From assembly GCF_029360805.1 (NCBI RefSeq), contig NZ_JARKNC010000010.1, positions 671,287 to 735,286 on the forward strand: a DNA stretch of 64,000 nucleotides, given 5' to 3'. Below the pieces are notes generated by a model that was not told the origin of the DNA, searched no databases, and saw only the letters and a program-made list of their open reading frames with translations. The DNA comes from Daejeonella sp. JGW-45. Its GTDB lineage: Bacteria; Bacteroidota; Bacteroidia; Sphingobacteriales; Sphingobacteriaceae. Made by a program: the position numbers and the translations under genes. Positions 36,151 through 44,743 of this stretch are shown here, piece by piece (position 1 is the first letter of the stretch; every line of letters begins with the position of its first letter).

Positions 36151-37515
36151 ATGAGCGAAGCAGTAGCCCTCCCCCCTGAAAAGAAGAATAATCTGAAGCT
36201 GGTAATTATAGCTTCCTGCGTCGGAACGCTGATAGAATGGTACGACCTGTTTCTTGCCGTGATCCTGGCAAGTATATTATCGACACAACTATTCCCCGAA
36301 GGCGAGAACAAGTTCATTGAAACTTTGGCGATAGTAGCTACAACCTATTTGATCAGACCTTTCGGTTCCCTGCTATTTGGAAAGATGGGCGATAAATCCG
36401 GTCGCAAGCAGTCCTTTTTGATCTCCCTCCTGTTAATGGGAGCAGCGACATTTCTGATCGGGTGTATCCCAACCTTCAATCAGGTCGGGTGGCTTGCACC
36501 TATCATGTTCCTTGTTCTGCGTTTGGCTCAGGGATTGGCAATCAGCGGGGAGTATTCAGGTGCGGTAATTTACGTTGCTGAGCATGCACCTGAGAATAAG
36601 AGAGGTTTCTACACCGGATTTATTCAGACAACTTCCTCCATAGCGCTGATCGTTTGTCTGGTAGTTGTTTTTGCAACAAGGAGCGTTATGTCTGACGAAA
36701 GCTTCACATCATTCGGCTGGAGGATCCCGTTTCTGTTTAGTGCCGTACTTGTTTTTATCAGCTATCTTATCCGCAGGAAACTGCATGAGAGCCCGGTGTT
36801 CGCAGAGCTTAAGAAAGAGGGTAAAACCAGTAGCGCACCTATTAGAGAAACGTTCAAAACGAAAAAGAATGTAGGCTTGATCTTATCGGCGATCTTTGGT
36901 GGCAATGCTGCTCAAAGTGCTATACAACAAACCAATCAGTTTGTTGCTTTATTCTTCCTGCAGCGAACGGTAAAATTAACCGACACCACCTCCATTTTGA
37001 TACTCGCTGTCGGAATCCTGCTTGCAGGTCCTTTGTTCCAGATATTCGGTGCCCTGAGTGATAAGGTCGGACGGAAAAAGGTGATCCTTGCAGGACTCTT
37101 TCTGGGGCTGGTCACTATCCCGCTTACATTTTATACCTTCCTTGAAATGGGCAACCCGATGCGTTTGGATACCATCCAGCATATAGACACCCAGACCACG
37201 CTGATCTTTATTGGCCTGACCTTCCTGCTCACAGTAGCCAGTGCTCTGGTATATGGCCCGATGGGCGCTTTTCTGATGGAGCTTTTCCCAACCAAGATCA
37301 GGTATACCAGCATGGGCTTTACATATAATGTTGGTAATGGTGCGATAGGCGGTTCTACCCCCGTTATTACGGAACTGATCAGGTCGTCGGTCGTAATCAG
37401 TTTTGCCTTTGCGCCTTATACAGGATTAATTTACCCCCTGGCACTGATCGTGATCGGGATATTTGTCAATATTTTCTTTGTAAAAGAGACAAATATGAAT
37501 AACCTGAGGGATTGA
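36151..37515 (+). CDS. MFS transporter, metabolite:H+ symporter (MHS) family
   Basis: The 454-residue protein has 12 predicted membrane helices. VGTLIEWYDLFLAVILASIL in helix 1, GKMGDKSGRKQS after helix 2 and RLAQGLAISGEYSGAVIYVAEHAPENKRGFYTGF at helices 4-5 are MHS-type marks. A second cytoplasmic loop motif, GALSDKVGRKKVILAG, is also present. It differs from the transporter at 20634 through most of its length, so the two likely carry different organic acids or osmolytes. Its TGA stop is the beginning of a heptanucleotide array. Confidence 0.88.
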   Translation: MSEAVALPPEKKNNLKLVIIASCVGTLIEWYDLFLAVILASILSTQLFPEGENKFIETLAIVATTYLIRPFGSLLFGKMGDKSGRKQSFLISLLLMGAATFLIGCIPTFNQVGWLAPIMFLVLRLAQGLAISGEYSGAVIYVAEHAPENKRGFYTGFIQTTSSIALIVCLVVVFATRSVMSDESFTSFGWRIPFLFSAVLVFISYLIRRKLHESPVFAELKKEGKTSSAPIRETFKTKKNVGLILSAIFGGNAAQSAIQQTNQFVALFFLQRTVKLTDTTSILILAVGILLAGPLFQIFGALSDKVGRKKVILAGLFLGLVTIPLTFYTFLEMGNPMRLDTIQHIDTQTTLIFIGLTFLLTVASALVYGPMGAFLMELFPTKIRYTSMGFTYNVGNGAIGGSTPVITELIRSSVVISFAFAPYTGLIYPLALIVIGIFVNIFFVKETNMNNLRD

Positions 37516-37542
37516 GTTGAGAGTTGAAAGTTGAGAGTTGAA
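37515..37542 (+). repeat. Tandem heptanucleotide array AGTTGAR, 4 copies
   Basis: Four units of AGTTGAG/AGTTGAA alternate, starting with the last base of the TGA stop of the transporter; a fifth unit is degenerate (AGTTGTC). The same unit occurs at 18508-18570. Confidence 0.92.
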
Positions 37543-37559
37543 AGTTGTCGGAAATCCAG

Positions 37560-37608
37560 AGCTCATATCTCACATCCCAGAGCTCATATCCCATATCTCA
37601 CATCTCAT
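37560..37608 (-). repeat. Second heptanucleotide array, ATGAGAT/GTGAGAT type, 7 copies
   Basis: Read on the minus strand the seven units are ATGAGAT, GTGAGAT, ATGGGAT, ATGAGCT, CTGGGAT, GTGAGAT, ATGAGCT. The array starts inside the last codons of the L,D-transpeptidase gene, and the TGA stop of that gene is in the second unit. Five of the seven units contain TGA. Confidence 0.85.
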
Positions 37609-38665
37609 CATGCCCGTAAATATCGTCCCGGAAGTTGACAAGTCCCGAGCTGTCGACCCAGGCGGTATAATAAATTATCGATACGGGGATCTTATTAAGG
37701 AGCCTGACCCATTTCTCAGTGCCGGCATTCATGGCTGCCCTGATCTCGCTTTCATCCCATCCAGGCTGATCTTTAAGAAGGTATTGAGCGAGTTCAAAGG
37801 GTTGGCTCAGGCGAATGCAGCCGTGGCTGAAAGCGCGGTTCTTCTTATCGAATAAACCTTTGGCAGGCGTGTCGTGAAAATAGATGTTATACTGATTGGG
37901 AAAAAGAAATTTGACTAATCCAAGTGAATTGTCTGGACCTGGCTTTTGACGAATGACAGGAAGCCCGTCAACCTTACCGGTAATCTCCATATTGTTCTTC
38001 TGCAGATAGGAGCTGTTTTTGCTTATGGCCGGCAGGATCTCATTTCTTACGATACTGGCCGGAACATTCCAATAGGGACTGAAAACAATATTCTCTAGAG
38101 TGTCAGAAAAAACTACCGTCGGGTTGCTGATCTTGCCTACGACAATATCCATCGAAAGGACCTGGGTATTTTTTTCGTAAACGTAAAGTTTGTAGTTGGG
38201 TATGTTAGCAATTATCCTCGTTCCATTCATCTCGACGGTGTCCATCATGATCCTGTCCAAATTAGCACTCATTTGTGTGATACGTTTCCCGAGGGGAATA
38301 TTCAGCGCTTTCATAAATGCCGGTCCGATGATTCCGTCATCTTCAAGCCCATGCCGCAGCTGGAACTGCTTTATAGCATCTTCGAGCCTGTCCGTATAAA
38401 CATCGTCATCGCGTACGCGGCGAAGGTCACCAAGTAATTTGAGGCGTTCTTTAATTGCGGGGAGGCTGGATGACCTGTCGTTGAGCCTAATGACAGGTTT
38501 ATCGTTAAGGTTTATTTCAGGCCAGTTGTTTCTGTCGTTAAGTTTTTGATACTCTTCAATTGCGGCCTGCAGCGCTTTTTGTTGCCTTTCTTTAGGCTCC
38601 TGGGAATAAGCCGGAAAAACACGGGAAAGTGTGGTCAGGAGCAGGAGTATCAGGTAATTTTTCAT
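37598..38665 (-). CDS. Murein L,D-transpeptidase (YcbB-like, YkuD domain)
   Basis: A 355-residue protein with a signal peptide (about 1-21), a peptidoglycan-binding-like helical region (about 60-125, RLEDAIKQFQLRHGLEDDGIIGPAF) and an L,D-transpeptidase catalytic domain. The catalytic segment is HDTP at 264-267 and SHGCIRL with nucleophile Cys283. These enzymes form 3-3 crosslinks in peptidoglycan or attach proteins to it in the periplasm. The last three codons and stop are made of heptanucleotide repeat, so the natural C-terminus may have been altered by repeat growth. Confidence 0.92.
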   Translation of the reverse strand: MKNYLILLLLTTLSRVFPAYSQEPKERQQKALQAAIEEYQKLNDRNNWPEINLNDKPVIRLNDRSSSLPAIKERLKLLGDLRRVRDDDVYTDRLEDAIKQFQLRHGLEDDGIIGPAFMKALNIPLGKRITQMSANLDRIMMDTVEMNGTRIIANIPNYKLYVYEKNTQVLSMDIVVGKISNPTVVFSDTLENIVFSPYWNVPASIVRNEILPAISKNSSYLQKNNMEITGKVDGLPVIRQKPGPDNSLGLVKFLFPNQYNIYFHDTPAKGLFDKKNRAFSHGCIRLSQPFELAQYLLKDQPGWDESEIRAAMNAGTEKWVRLLNKIPVSIIYYTAWVDSSGLVNFRDDIYGHDEM

Positions 38666-38736
38666 GCCGTGAATTGATATGTAAAAATATCAATTTTCAA
38701 GCCAGCATTGTGTGCCTGTTTTTTTGCCTGTAATAT

Positions 38737-39915
38737 TCAACAAACCGTACCCGAAGGGTTCTCATGCAGTTTTACAGATATGATCGCCCCTTTTGCCGGT
38801 TCTGATTTGACATGGATGCTTCCACCATAAATGCGGAGCCGGTTTTTGATACTGCTTAATCCCGAACCAGTTGGGGCATGTTCCTGTGCTTTTACATTGA
38901 ACCCCTTTCCATTATCTTTTACCACTATCAGAATGTATTGGCTCCTGGTGACCTCAACAGTTATCTGGCTGGCTTCTGAGTGTTTCATGCTATTGTTTAC
39001 CAGTTCCTGGATGATCCTGTAAATATTTGTTTCCAAAAGGATGTCCATTCGTTTCAAAAAGCCGTTTACCTGTACTTTGATCTTTAGGTTCCTGGAGGAT
39101 AGCCTTTTTGCCAGTTCTTCAAGCGTCGCACTTAAACCAAAGTCGGTCAGTATCGAGGGGGCAAGTTCAAAGGATATATTCCGTGTTTCATTGATAGCCT
39201 GATCCAGCAGTTTTCTAATCGTTTTAATGCCTGACGCCTGCATTGTTTTTTCCAGCTGATCCAGTTGCATCCTAACCCCATAAAGAAGCTGGCTCACACT
39301 GTCATGCAGTGAGCTGCTGATCCGTCTCCGTTCATTTTCCTCAACATTTATCATGGCAGCGGCAATCTTTCTCTGATATTCTTCGCGCAGCATTGTGGAC
39401 GATCTCTCCATCTGCGTTTTCTCAGTTATGTCAAGCATTATTCCCCCAAAGCGCTCATGAAGGTGAGCGGACGGAATAACGTGTCCGCGGATAACAGTAT
39501 AGCATTCTTTGTCTTGCGGTTGTCCGAAGCGGCAGGTCAGGTCGATTTCTGTATGACTGTTTATTGATTTGCGAAAGCGGTTTTCCACTTCTATTCTATC
39601 AGCCGGATGTATAAGCTCAAGAAAATCATTGAAGTGTCCAACAAATCCACCCTCAGGCATATTGCAGATTTTTTGGCAGTTCTCATCCATGAAGAAGCTC
39701 ATTGTGCTGAGGTCAAGTTCCCAGGTTCCGGCGAGTGACACCTGGAGAGAAAGCTCAAGCCGGTCTTTAATTTTGGCCAGCTCCAGTTCGGCATTGATCC
39801 GGTCGTTTTGCTTTTCCAGATCTGCCGGGTGGACCTGCAGCTCCTGGAAAAGAGTTTTTATATCTTTGTTTTCTGGTGCAGCCCGGATATTAGATTTCTT
39901 TACTTTCCTATTCAT
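38737..39915 (-). CDS. PAS sensor histidine kinase (HisKA_3/NarL-partner type)
   Basis: A 392-residue cytoplasmic protein without membrane segments: a coiled N-terminus, a PAS/PAC domain (about 45-175, MDENCQKICNMPEGGFVGHFNDFLELIHPADR), then a HisKA_3 dimerisation domain with the phospho-acceptor His in RRRISSSLHDSVSQLLYG. The HATPase domain has NNSMKHSEA and DNGKGFNVKAQ...TGSGLSSIKNRL. It likely responds to a cytoplasmic cue and phosphorylates a LuxR-type response regulator, for which the NarL-like gene at 40754-41419 on the same strand is the best candidate. Confidence 0.9.
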   Translation of the reverse strand: MNRKVKKSNIRAAPENKDIKTLFQELQVHPADLEKQNDRINAELELAKIKDRLELSLQVSLAGTWELDLSTMSFFMDENCQKICNMPEGGFVGHFNDFLELIHPADRIEVENRFRKSINSHTEIDLTCRFGQPQDKECYTVIRGHVIPSAHLHERFGGIMLDITEKTQMERSSTMLREEYQRKIAAAMINVEENERRRISSSLHDSVSQLLYGVRMQLDQLEKTMQASGIKTIRKLLDQAINETRNISFELAPSILTDFGLSATLEELAKRLSSRNLKIKVQVNGFLKRMDILLETNIYRIIQELVNNSMKHSEASQITVEVTRSQYILIVVKDNGKGFNVKAQEHAPTGSGLSSIKNRLRIYGGSIHVKSEPAKGAIISVKLHENPSGTVC

Positions 39916-40297
39916 GATTCGTTAATTACAATCATTATCAGTACTATCCTCTTTGGATTTTCTATCAACAAACGGATTCGCAGTTAGTTCAAAATTTTTT
40001 CCGATGATCACCTTAGTTGCAATAGTGGATGTATTTGCAGTCGATAACTATCACACCAGATAATGGGATGTTCTTAAAGCAAAAAAGCTTCATCAGGGGG
40101 AACTAATTGTCAATTTAGCTTTTTTGTTTGATAAACAGGTATTTAACACCGAAAATTTCGTGACATAACACAGGGAATTTCTCCGTTGCTTAATGTAACT
40201 TTGTTATGCAGCCCAGCTCGCTATCATTTTATATTTCCATGTGACCTCATCGTTCAGGCTGCCCCGTTTCGCTATTCTTCTACCAAAACTGCGCATT
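39916..40297. other. 382-bp divergent intergenic region
   Basis: No gene is seen. An inverted repeat has arms AAAAAAGCT (40081-40089) and AGCTTTTTT (40117-40125) around a 27-base loop. TAACTTTG at 40196-40203 is an exact TAnnTTTG -7 box about 95 bases before the response-regulator ATG. The histidine kinase promoter on the minus strand is not recognisable. Confidence 0.45.
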
Positions 40298-40735
40298 ATG
40301 GGAAAGAAAATTCTAATTATGGATGATGATAAGGATGTCCTCGAAATGCTAAAGGAGGTACTTACCTATGAAAACTTTGAGGTTGACACCGTCTCCGATC
40401 TGGCGCTATTCTTACAGTACTTTGAGGAGGGCTGTCAGCCAGATCTGGTTATTATTGACTATCTCCTGAGGGGTATCAATGGCGGAGAGGTTTGCTATCA
40501 GTTAAAGGTCAATGAACAGACCTGCAGGATACCTGTTATACTGATGTCTGCATATCCCCAGGTGTTTAATTCGCTCGGCGATTACAAGTGTGACGAATTT
40601 ATAGCCAAGCCTTTTGATCTGTATGACCTGGTTGAGACCATTCATAGTCGTATCAGGGTGGCGGAATCCGCAGCCAATCCTCACAGGCTCCGGAAAAGCA
40701 AAGGAGCCCGACGGTTCACAGCTTTTCGGGCATAG
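40298..40735 (+). CDS. Single-domain response regulator
   Basis: A 145-residue receiver-domain protein from ATG 40298; an earlier in-frame codon at 40241 adds unrelated sequence. ILIMDDDKDVLEML holds the acidic pocket, Asp54 in VIIDYLLRGINGGE is the phospho-acceptor and FIAKPFDLYDL has the conserved lysine. A basic tail (about 25 residues) follows without an output domain. The segment DYLLRGINGGEVCYQLK is close to one in the regulator at 63496, so the two are paralogues. Located between the histidine kinase and NarL-like genes, it may relay or compete for phosphate. Confidence 0.87.
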   Translation: MGKKILIMDDDKDVLEMLKEVLTYENFEVDTVSDLALFLQYFEEGCQPDLVIIDYLLRGINGGEVCYQLKVNEQTCRIPVILMSAYPQVFNSLGDYKCDEFIAKPFDLYDLVETIHSRIRVAESAANPHRLRKSKGARRFTAFRA

Positions 40736-40753
40736 TCATTTTGAGTGGCCGGC

Positions 40754-41419
40754 CTAGCTGACAATGCCACGAAGTACGGCATAACGGATTAGGGCCGCCG
40801 AATTTCTTGACTGAGTCTTGTCAATTAGATTTTGACGGTGACCTTCCACCGTGCGTTTACTGGTAAAGATCTTATCAGCGATTTCCTGGTTTGTATATCC
40901 ATCTGCGATCAGGGACAAAATTTCCATCTCGCGCTTAGATAGATCCACTTCCGCAGCATCGCCGCTAACTGCATGCGACCGCCCTAATTGGCGGTCGAGA
41001 AGTTCGAGGGAAAGTTCCACACATAAATAGCGGTTCCCGGTAGAAGAGATGTGTCTGATCCCGAAGAGGAGCTCTTCCGAACTGACATTTTTTAGCATAT
41101 AACCTTTAGCGCCCTCGTTGAAAGCTTTCAATACATATTTTTCATGCGAAAGCATAGAAAGCACTATCGTATTCAATCCCGGGTACGTTTGCGCCAAACC
41201 AGATAACATATCAATACCGTTAATACCAGGCATATTGATATCTGTTATTAGAATAACCTCGTTAGCATCAACAGCACCACTTTTAAACAATTCCAGTAAT
41301 TCAGCTCCATTGCAGGCTTCACCTACAATACTGATATCTGCTTCATTTTCCAGCAACGATCTTATACCGCTTCTAACTATTTTATGATCTTCAGTTAATA
41401 CAACTTTTATTTCCGGCAT
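40754..41419 (-). CDS. NarL/LuxR-type response regulator
   Basis: The 221-residue protein has a receiver domain with Asp60 in LITDINMPGINGIDML as the phosphorylation site and a LuxR C-terminal helix-turn-helix (VDLSKREMEILSLIADGYTNQEIADKIFTSKRTVEGHRQNLIDKTQSRN). It probably activates or represses genes on a signal from the HisKA_3 kinase at 38737. It ends 18 bases from the convergent single-domain regulator. Confidence 0.93.
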   Translation of the reverse strand: MPEIKVVLTEDHKIVRSGIRSLLENEADISIVGEACNGAELLELFKSGAVDANEVILITDINMPGINGIDMLSGLAQTYPGLNTIVLSMLSHEKYVLKAFNEGAKGYMLKNVSSEELLFGIRHISSTGNRYLCVELSLELLDRQLGRSHAVSGDAAEVDLSKREMEILSLIADGYTNQEIADKIFTSKRTVEGHRQNLIDKTQSRNSAALIRYAVLRGIVS

Positions 41420-41545
41420 TTCAGTCCAAAGGTTAATCAGGTAAATGTAACCCTATTAATTTATACACTCCTATACACGTATTTATACGGGATTGTTTGC
41501 TCTTTAACAGAAATGATGATTAACAGAAATATTAAACGGGTTTTT

Positions 41546-41725
41546 CTACATGGTATCTGTAAGAAGAGTATCTCTTACGGCTGTGGTATCAACAATTACG
41601 CTGTCGACCGGCATAATCGTGTCTACGATCGCTGAATCGGTAACCTGGTCAGTCCTGCTGTTTGAGTTGCATCCTGCGAAAGCCGTCCCGGCCAGCGACA
41701 GGATAAATATGATTTTCAGTTTCAT
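41546..41725 (-). CDS. Small Asp/Thr-rich lipoprotein
   Basis: A 59-codon frame from ATG 41725 to TAG at 41546. Residues 1-18 form a lipoprotein signal with lipobox TAFAGC (Cys19). The mature part is rich in Asp, Thr and Val (for example DSVIVDTTAVRDTLL), a composition common among tiny Bacteroidota lipoproteins. No family is recognised. It has no close neighbour on the strand and probably has its own promoter. An antisense frame of similar length exists but has no signal peptide. Confidence 0.65.
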   Translation of the reverse strand: MKLKIIFILSLAGTAFAGCNSNSRTDQVTDSAIVDTIMPVDSVIVDTTAVRDTLLTDTM

Positions 41726-41842
41726 ATGTTCCTTGGGTTAATGCATCTTAATTGGCGTTTTGCGACACCGGTGGAGCGTCTGCAATCTTCCTATCGTATA
41801 ACAAACAGGTCTGATTAGGGTTTGATAAAAATATTCAGCTTG

Positions 41843-42949
41843 CTAATCCGGAAACTGACTTTTATCAATCCCGGGAATAATCCGGAGTGCATTTTTATAG
41901 TAAATTTTCTTCAGCACCTGGTCGCTTAAACCCATACCATACATTTTCCAGTATGCATGGTACTTTTTATGGTATGGAAAGTATTCATCTTCTGTTTCCA
42001 GCACCCTGAAATAGGTTGCGTACTCTGCCGGCACCCAGCTGTCCTTCCCGAAAAGAATACGGTCCTGGTATTTTTCAAAGAACTGCTTAGCCCTGCGCGG
42101 CTGACGTCCCAGTTCGGCAATGATAGCGCCGAACTCGACATTAAAGTTCGGGTAGGTGTCGAGTAGTTTACCGAGGTGGTCGAGATCATTTGCATACCAT
42201 CCAAAATGTGCGATGATAAACGTTGTCTTAGGGTGCTTTTTCACCAGATTATGCTGCTGCTGTATAAGCTGTTCCCATGAATAGCCGTCAGACGCACTGC
42301 GGTTTCTGCCCGGCTGTGTTAAAAGCTCGAGCCAGCGTTCGTTGTTCGCATCGGGTTTATCCCAAAACTGTTTAGGGTCGGCGGTATGGATGAGTACGGG
42401 AATGCCGAGCTGCGCACATTTCTGCCATATCGGATCAAGCCTGGCATCATCTACCGCCACGACTTTCCCGGTTTTGTCTTTGACCGAAAAGCCCAGGCTT
42501 TTAAATATTTTCAAGCCTTTCGCTCCTGCTTTCACATCATCTTCCAGTTGTTTTACTGTTTTCTGGATCCAGCCTTCTTCACCAAGTCCATCGAATGACA
42601 CATTTGTGAAAACCAGCAGACGGTTAGGAGTGACGCCAGCAATATTCTTTACTGAAGACGCGAGATACTCGCCTCCCCGGCCGCTCAGGTTGACCATCAC
42701 GCGCATATTTAATTTGTCCATTTCAGAAAGCAGATTGCTCAGGTTTTGCGATGCCATATTATTCTGGTGATTGTGCACATCAATAAAAGGGAATTTTGCA
42801 CGGGTAATCACATGTTCCGGTACCACCAGGGAAGAAGGAGGGTTGTATGTCTCAAAGTAGATCCTGTTTTTATCTGTTTGAGCCAGGCTGCAGTGACTGA
42901 ACCCTATCAACGCAACAAAATAGAAGTATTTCATTTTTAGGATGTTCAT
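41843..42949 (-). CDS. Secreted amidohydrolase-superfamily metal hydrolase (TIM barrel)
   Basis: The 368-residue protein is exported (signal ending SLAQ; the second Met at 42934 is an alternative start). It shows the amidohydrolase_2 pattern: FIDVHNHQNN (metal-binding HxH), PVLIHTADP, FIIAHFGWYANDLDHL, and the late metal-ligand region ILFGKDSWVP. These enzymes hydrolyse or decarboxylate ring substrates using one zinc or manganese. Substrate unknown. It lies 56 bases after the next amidohydrolase gene on the same strand. Confidence 0.88.
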   Translation of the reverse strand: MNILKMKYFYFVALIGFSHCSLAQTDKNRIYFETYNPPSSLVVPEHVITRAKFPFIDVHNHQNNMASQNLSNLLSEMDKLNMRVMVNLSGRGGEYLASSVKNIAGVTPNRLLVFTNVSFDGLGEEGWIQKTVKQLEDDVKAGAKGLKIFKSLGFSVKDKTGKVVAVDDARLDPIWQKCAQLGIPVLIHTADPKQFWDKPDANNERWLELLTQPGRNRSASDGYSWEQLIQQQHNLVKKHPKTTFIIAHFGWYANDLDHLGKLLDTYPNFNVEFGAIIAELGRQPRRAKQFFEKYQDRILFGKDSWVPAEYATYFRVLETEDEYFPYHKKYHAYWKMYGMGLSDQVLKKIYYKNALRIIPGIDKSQFPD

Positions 42950-43005
42950 GATAAACGTTTAATGATATATGAAATAAAATATGTTAGCGACACAACGGGT
43001 ATAGA

Positions 43006-44247
43006 TTACGGATTTTGACCGCGGCGGGTAGTGACTACGACCGGGTTTGTTATCCCGTTGAGGTTATAAACGATCTTCCCTGCGCGCATTGTCAGTTCGC
43101 ATTCCAGTTTCTTGTTTGCGTTCATTTTGTGACCGGTGTAATCCCAGAACCCAAACCTTCCTTCTCGCATATTAAATATGGCAATGTCGGCTATTGATCC
43201 TGCTGAGAGTGTGCCGAGATCCGACCGGTTAATTTGCTCAGCCGGATTCTGCGTGGTTGCCTTTACTACCGCAGGAAGGTCCATTCCCATAGCGATAAAC
43301 TTCGACATCACATCCAGTATGTTTTTCATTGCCCCGTTTGTTGCGCCTTTATTCATGTCGGTACTGATGGAGTTGGGATAGAAGCCCTGTTCAAGGGCTG
43401 GGATCGCCTGCGAATAGGCAAAGCTTATCCCACCGAATCCAACGTCAAAGAGGATTCCCCTCTTTTGTGCTTCTACAACAAAAGGTTTTATCTTTTTAGT
43501 TTTCGGATCGACTATACTTTCTCTCGACGCGCCAAGCTCGGCAAAGCAATGGGTAAATACATCGCCGGGACGAAGATGCTTAAAGAAAAGCTCCTCGAGA
43601 GAGTGCGCCGGTACCGTACCTCCGAAATCTACCATTACCGGGATATTTGCAACTTTACCGGCACCAACAGCCCGGTCTACAGCAACCCAGTCGGGCCGGT
43701 TGTAGTGAGCGGTTTTGATCCCCACGATGTATTCTTTGTTTTTAATAGCGAACTCACCGGTGAGTTTTGAATCCATGTCGTTATTATCCTGTTCGAATGC
43801 TCCCCCTTTATAGCCTTCGCCGACAATATTAAGCCATGCAAGAACCCTGGTTTCTGACCTGTCGATCGTTTCGGCTTTAAATCGCGGGAACGATTTCCGG
43901 CCTGAACTTCCTGCATCAACGGTGGTCGTTATACCGGTTCTGAATGTAAACCCATCCGGCACCGGATCGCCCGCCCTGATTCCATGGAAATTATGAGAGT
44001 GTATATCAATAAGTCCCGGAGTTACGTAAAGTCCGGCAGCTTCGACAAGCTGCCTGGCAGATTTCGGGTCGATGTTCTTCGCTACCCGGACGATCTTGTC
44101 GCCGCTGATAGCAATGTCCATCACTTCGTTTATATTGTTTACAGGGTCAATAACGTGGCCTCCTTTGATAACTATGCTGTAGGTTTGGGCATAGCCGGAG
44201 AGTTTGAATGCACAAACTGTAAGTATTATAAGGAATAGTTTTTTCAT
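43006..44247 (-). CDS. Amidohydrolase/deacetylase family metallohydrolase
   Basis: A 413-residue exported protein (signal ending GYAQ) of the cyclic amidohydrolase type: TPGLIDIHSHNFHG for the first metal ligands, TVDAGSSGRKSFPRF, VGIKTAHYN carrying the bridging lysine position, MVDFGG, VFTHCFAEL, and the last ligand region SISTDMNKGA. The closing SIADIAIFNMREGRFGFWDYTGHKMNANKKLEC is usual for the amidohydrolase/deacetylase group. It may act on an N-acyl or cyclic amide compound in the periplasm together with the next gene. Confidence 0.88.
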   Translation of the reverse strand: MKKLFLIILTVCAFKLSGYAQTYSIVIKGGHVIDPVNNINEVMDIAISGDKIVRVAKNIDPKSARQLVEAAGLYVTPGLIDIHSHNFHGIRAGDPVPDGFTFRTGITTTVDAGSSGRKSFPRFKAETIDRSETRVLAWLNIVGEGYKGGAFEQDNNDMDSKLTGEFAIKNKEYIVGIKTAHYNRPDWVAVDRAVGAGKVANIPVMVDFGGTVPAHSLEELFFKHLRPGDVFTHCFAELGASRESIVDPKTKKIKPFVVEAQKRGILFDVGFGGISFAYSQAIPALEQGFYPNSISTDMNKGATNGAMKNILDVMSKFIAMGMDLPAVVKATTQNPAEQINRSDLGTLSAGSIADIAIFNMREGRFGFWDYTGHKMNANKKLECELTMRAGKIVYNLNGITNPVVVTTRRGQNP

Positions 44248-44399
44248 TTCAGATCAAATCGATTAATCAGAGTTCAAGATAAACATTTGACTCTGTTTCA
44301 ATTGATGGCTAAATGTCTCAATTTAGATACTATAGCTACTGGCCTGAGCTCATTGCCTTAATTTTTAATACGAGTCAGAACCGTGCGGCGGGAGGTTGT

Positions 44400-44418
44400 T
44401 CCCCGATTTATTCGGGGA
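44400..44418. repeat. Dispersed hairpin TCCCCGA-n5-TCGGGGA
   Basis: TCCCCGA-tttat-TCGGGGA, 7-bp stem and 5-base loop, followed by TCTCG as at 34208-34213. Confidence 0.85.
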
Positions 44419-44588
44419 TCTCGTGCGGGCATGCGTAGCATATGCTTGGCGAGAGATCTGAATGTAGCAGCTATTAAAAGTCCAGCGCAGCCGCAAATCA
44501 GGTACACCAGACTGTTGCGGTTAGTTTGTATGCAATTCTTTGGAAACTTAAAAGGCTTCCTGACCCAGCGGCTTTAGCCGCGTGTCAT

Positions 44589-44627
44589 TAAGGAGATCCC
44601 CGACCCAGTCGGGGAAGGGTCTCCTTA
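44589..44627. repeat. Nested hairpin with TCCCCGA core
   Basis: Outer arms TAAGGAGA and TCTCCTTA (8 bp) enclose inner arms TCCCCGAC and GTCGGGGA with a CCA loop; a four-base AGGG bulge lies on one side. The core equals the other five copies. Confidence 0.85.
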
Positions 44628-44684
44628 GCCACGCCTCTTAAATCGTCTTTGAGACATATAAGTTGGTTTCAGCGGAACCTTAAT

Positions 44685-44722
44685 AAAAAAAACGCAGCAC
44701 TTGATCACTCAAATGCCGCGTT
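44685..44722 (-). terminator. Rho-independent terminator of the susC-susD operon
   Basis: On the minus strand a 14-bp stem (AACGCGGCATTTGA with TCAAGTGCTGCGTT, two wobble pairs), a GTGA loop and at least eight Ts directly follow the SusD stop codon 22 bases upstream. Confidence 0.85.
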
Positions 44723-44743
44723 CGATAAAAGAAAAAATTACTA

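Larger units (their letters stand above)
44248..44743. other. 496-bp intergenic region with dispersed hairpins and a terminator
   Basis: No gene with family resemblance is seen. It holds two TCCCCGA/TCGGGGA hairpins, a GCGGC-ttta-GCCGC hairpin at 44568-44581 and the terminator of the susCD operon at its right end. One frame (44383-44577) is spurious because it reads through the repeats. Confidence 0.75.
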
